From Posidonia oceanica (Eukaryota > Streptophyta > Magnoliopsida > Alismatales > Posidoniaceae), in assembly GCA_037176725.1 (NCBI GenBank), contig JAZBRS010000074.1, forward strand, positions 66,902,001-66,966,000: a stretch of 64,000 nt of DNA, given 5' to 3'. Shown piece after piece: positions 63,501 to 64,000 of the stretch (the stretch's first letter is position 1; each line of letters begins with the position of its first letter). The notes under the pieces were generated by a model, which was given only the letters and a program-made list of their open reading frames with translations, made no database searches and was not told the origin of the DNA. Position numbers and translations under genes: made by a program.

Positions 63501-64000
63501 ATCATTTCCGGTCGATTAGTCCGAAACTTATCATCCAACCTTTGGGTCAATGGGTCCGAAACCTATCCTTTCCGGTCGATAAGTCCGAAACTTATCATCC
63601 CGCCCTTGCGGTCGATAGGTCCGAAACCAATCCTCTCCGGTCGATAAGTCCGTAACTTATAATCCAACCTTTGCGGTCGATGGGTCCGAAACCTATCCGT
63701 TCCGGTCGATAAGTCCGTAACTTATCATCCAACCAATGCGGTCGATGGGTCCGAAGCCTATCCTTTCTGGTCGATAAGTCCGTAACTTATCATCCAACCT
63801 CTGCGGTCGATGGGACCGAAACCTATCCTTTCCGGTCCATAAGTCCGTAACTTATCATCCAACCATTGCGATCGATGGGTCCAAAACCTATCCTTTCCGG
63901 TCGATAAGTCCGTAATTTATCATCCAACCTTTGCGGTCGATGGGTCCGAAACCTATCCTTTCCGGTCGATACGTCCGTAACTTATCATCCATCCTCTGCG
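60518..64000. repeat. HOR A copy 3, truncated by the window end
   Basis: Starts with the marker monomer and follows copy 1 at offset 60,127, then 60,192 after one extra monomer at 61493-61557. The last 12 bases align to 3797-3808, so it is collinear to the edge. Only one copy of the start of the 2,619-bp segment is seen before the window ends. Confidence 0.9.
61493..61557. repeat. Monomer present here but lost from HOR A copies 1 and 2
   Basis: A monomer with cctacactttccggtcgcta precedes the conserved monomer at 61558. In copies 1 and 2 that conserved monomer follows the preceding one directly. Equivalent monomers (cctaccc with ggtcgttaag) stand before the same neighbour in HOR B and in the mosaic (near 27845, 34405, 54065), so copies 1 and 2 probably share a deletion. 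Confidence 0.8.

Larger units (their letters stand above)
1..64000. repeat. Satellite array, 65-bp monomer, fills the window
   Basis: Units beginning ccaac recur every 65 bases from base 1 to the last base, all in one orientation, with no interruption by other sequence. By hand ledger: 967 monomers, 44 extra 29-bp half-units, 56 one-base-short monomers, two 38-bp truncations and a few other small indels, plus a 12-base partial monomer at 63989-64000, sum to exactly 64,000. The consensus has 15 A, 19 C, 13 G and 18 T. Six CpG dinucleotides occur per consensus monomer, against 3.8 expected from base composition. Organisation into multi-kilobase HORs is known from centromeric satellites of animals and plants; that this array is centromeric is inference. 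I do not recognise the family. Confidence 0.98.

Noticed and set aside
1..64000. CRISPR-like array
   Set aside because: There are no unique spacers between constant repeats; the 65-bp units are joined head to tail and all parts vary to a similar degree.
1..64000. CENP-B box in the monomer
   Set aside because: I compared the usual pattern (TTCG, four bases, A, two bases, CGGG) with the consensus and common variants on both strands and found no match; a rare variant match needs a pattern search.
1..64000. Telomeric repeats, rDNA, tRNA genes or embedded transposons
   Set aside because: No run of telomere-type units, no rRNA or tRNA-like stretch, and no break in the 65-bp register long enough to hold an insertion.

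Overview
The whole 64,000-base window is tandem satellite DNA. I found no gene, RNA gene, transposon or unique sequence on either strand. The basic unit is a 65-bp monomer of about 49% GC (32 of 65 consensus bases), always in the same orientation. A hand ledger closes on the window length: 967 monomers, 44 extra 29-bp half-units, small indels and two truncations (net -143 bp) and a final 12-base partial monomer add up to 64,000. This kind of multi-kilobase higher-order repeat (HOR) array is typical of eukaryotic centromeric or pericentromeric heterochromatin. I do not recognise the family, and nothing here anchors it to a species, so the host (a eukaryote with a long-read assembly) is inference.

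The monomer is itself a diverged dimer: a 29-bp half (A) and a 36-bp half (B). They share a 23-bp core with three main differences, and B carries 7 extra bases. Each core holds a 19-bp dyad with 7-bp arms and a 5-base loop (GATAAGT/ACTTATC in B, GATAGGT/ACCTATC in A). The arms differ between halves in a compensating way.

Layout: 1-390, left edge with a signature of HOR B. 391-8198, HOR A copy 1 (7,808 bp = 118 monomers + 5 half-units - 7 bases). 8199-22984, HOR A copy 2, in which one 2,619-bp segment is amplified to four tandem copies (10538-21013). 22985-23314, a deletion junction with a duplicated odd monomer. 23315-31603, an A-derived mosaic with a local 938/418/353-bp repeat series and an A-like tail. 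31604-58865, three copies of HOR B (9,165 bp canonical = 139 monomers + 6 half-units - 6 - 38 bases). Copy 2 has a 2,060-bp tandem duplication and a 1,875-bp deletion (9,350 bp); copy 3 has a 418-bp deletion (8,747 bp). 58866-60517, a recombinant B/A junction. 60518-64000, the start of a further HOR A copy, collinear with copy 1 to the last base apart from one extra monomer.

There is no gene set working together. What the window records is a history of unequal exchange at several nested scales. The many open frames of 61-124 codons are a by-product of the repeat: 65 is 2 modulo 3, and the frames run on only where variant B halves lose the TAA in GATAAG.
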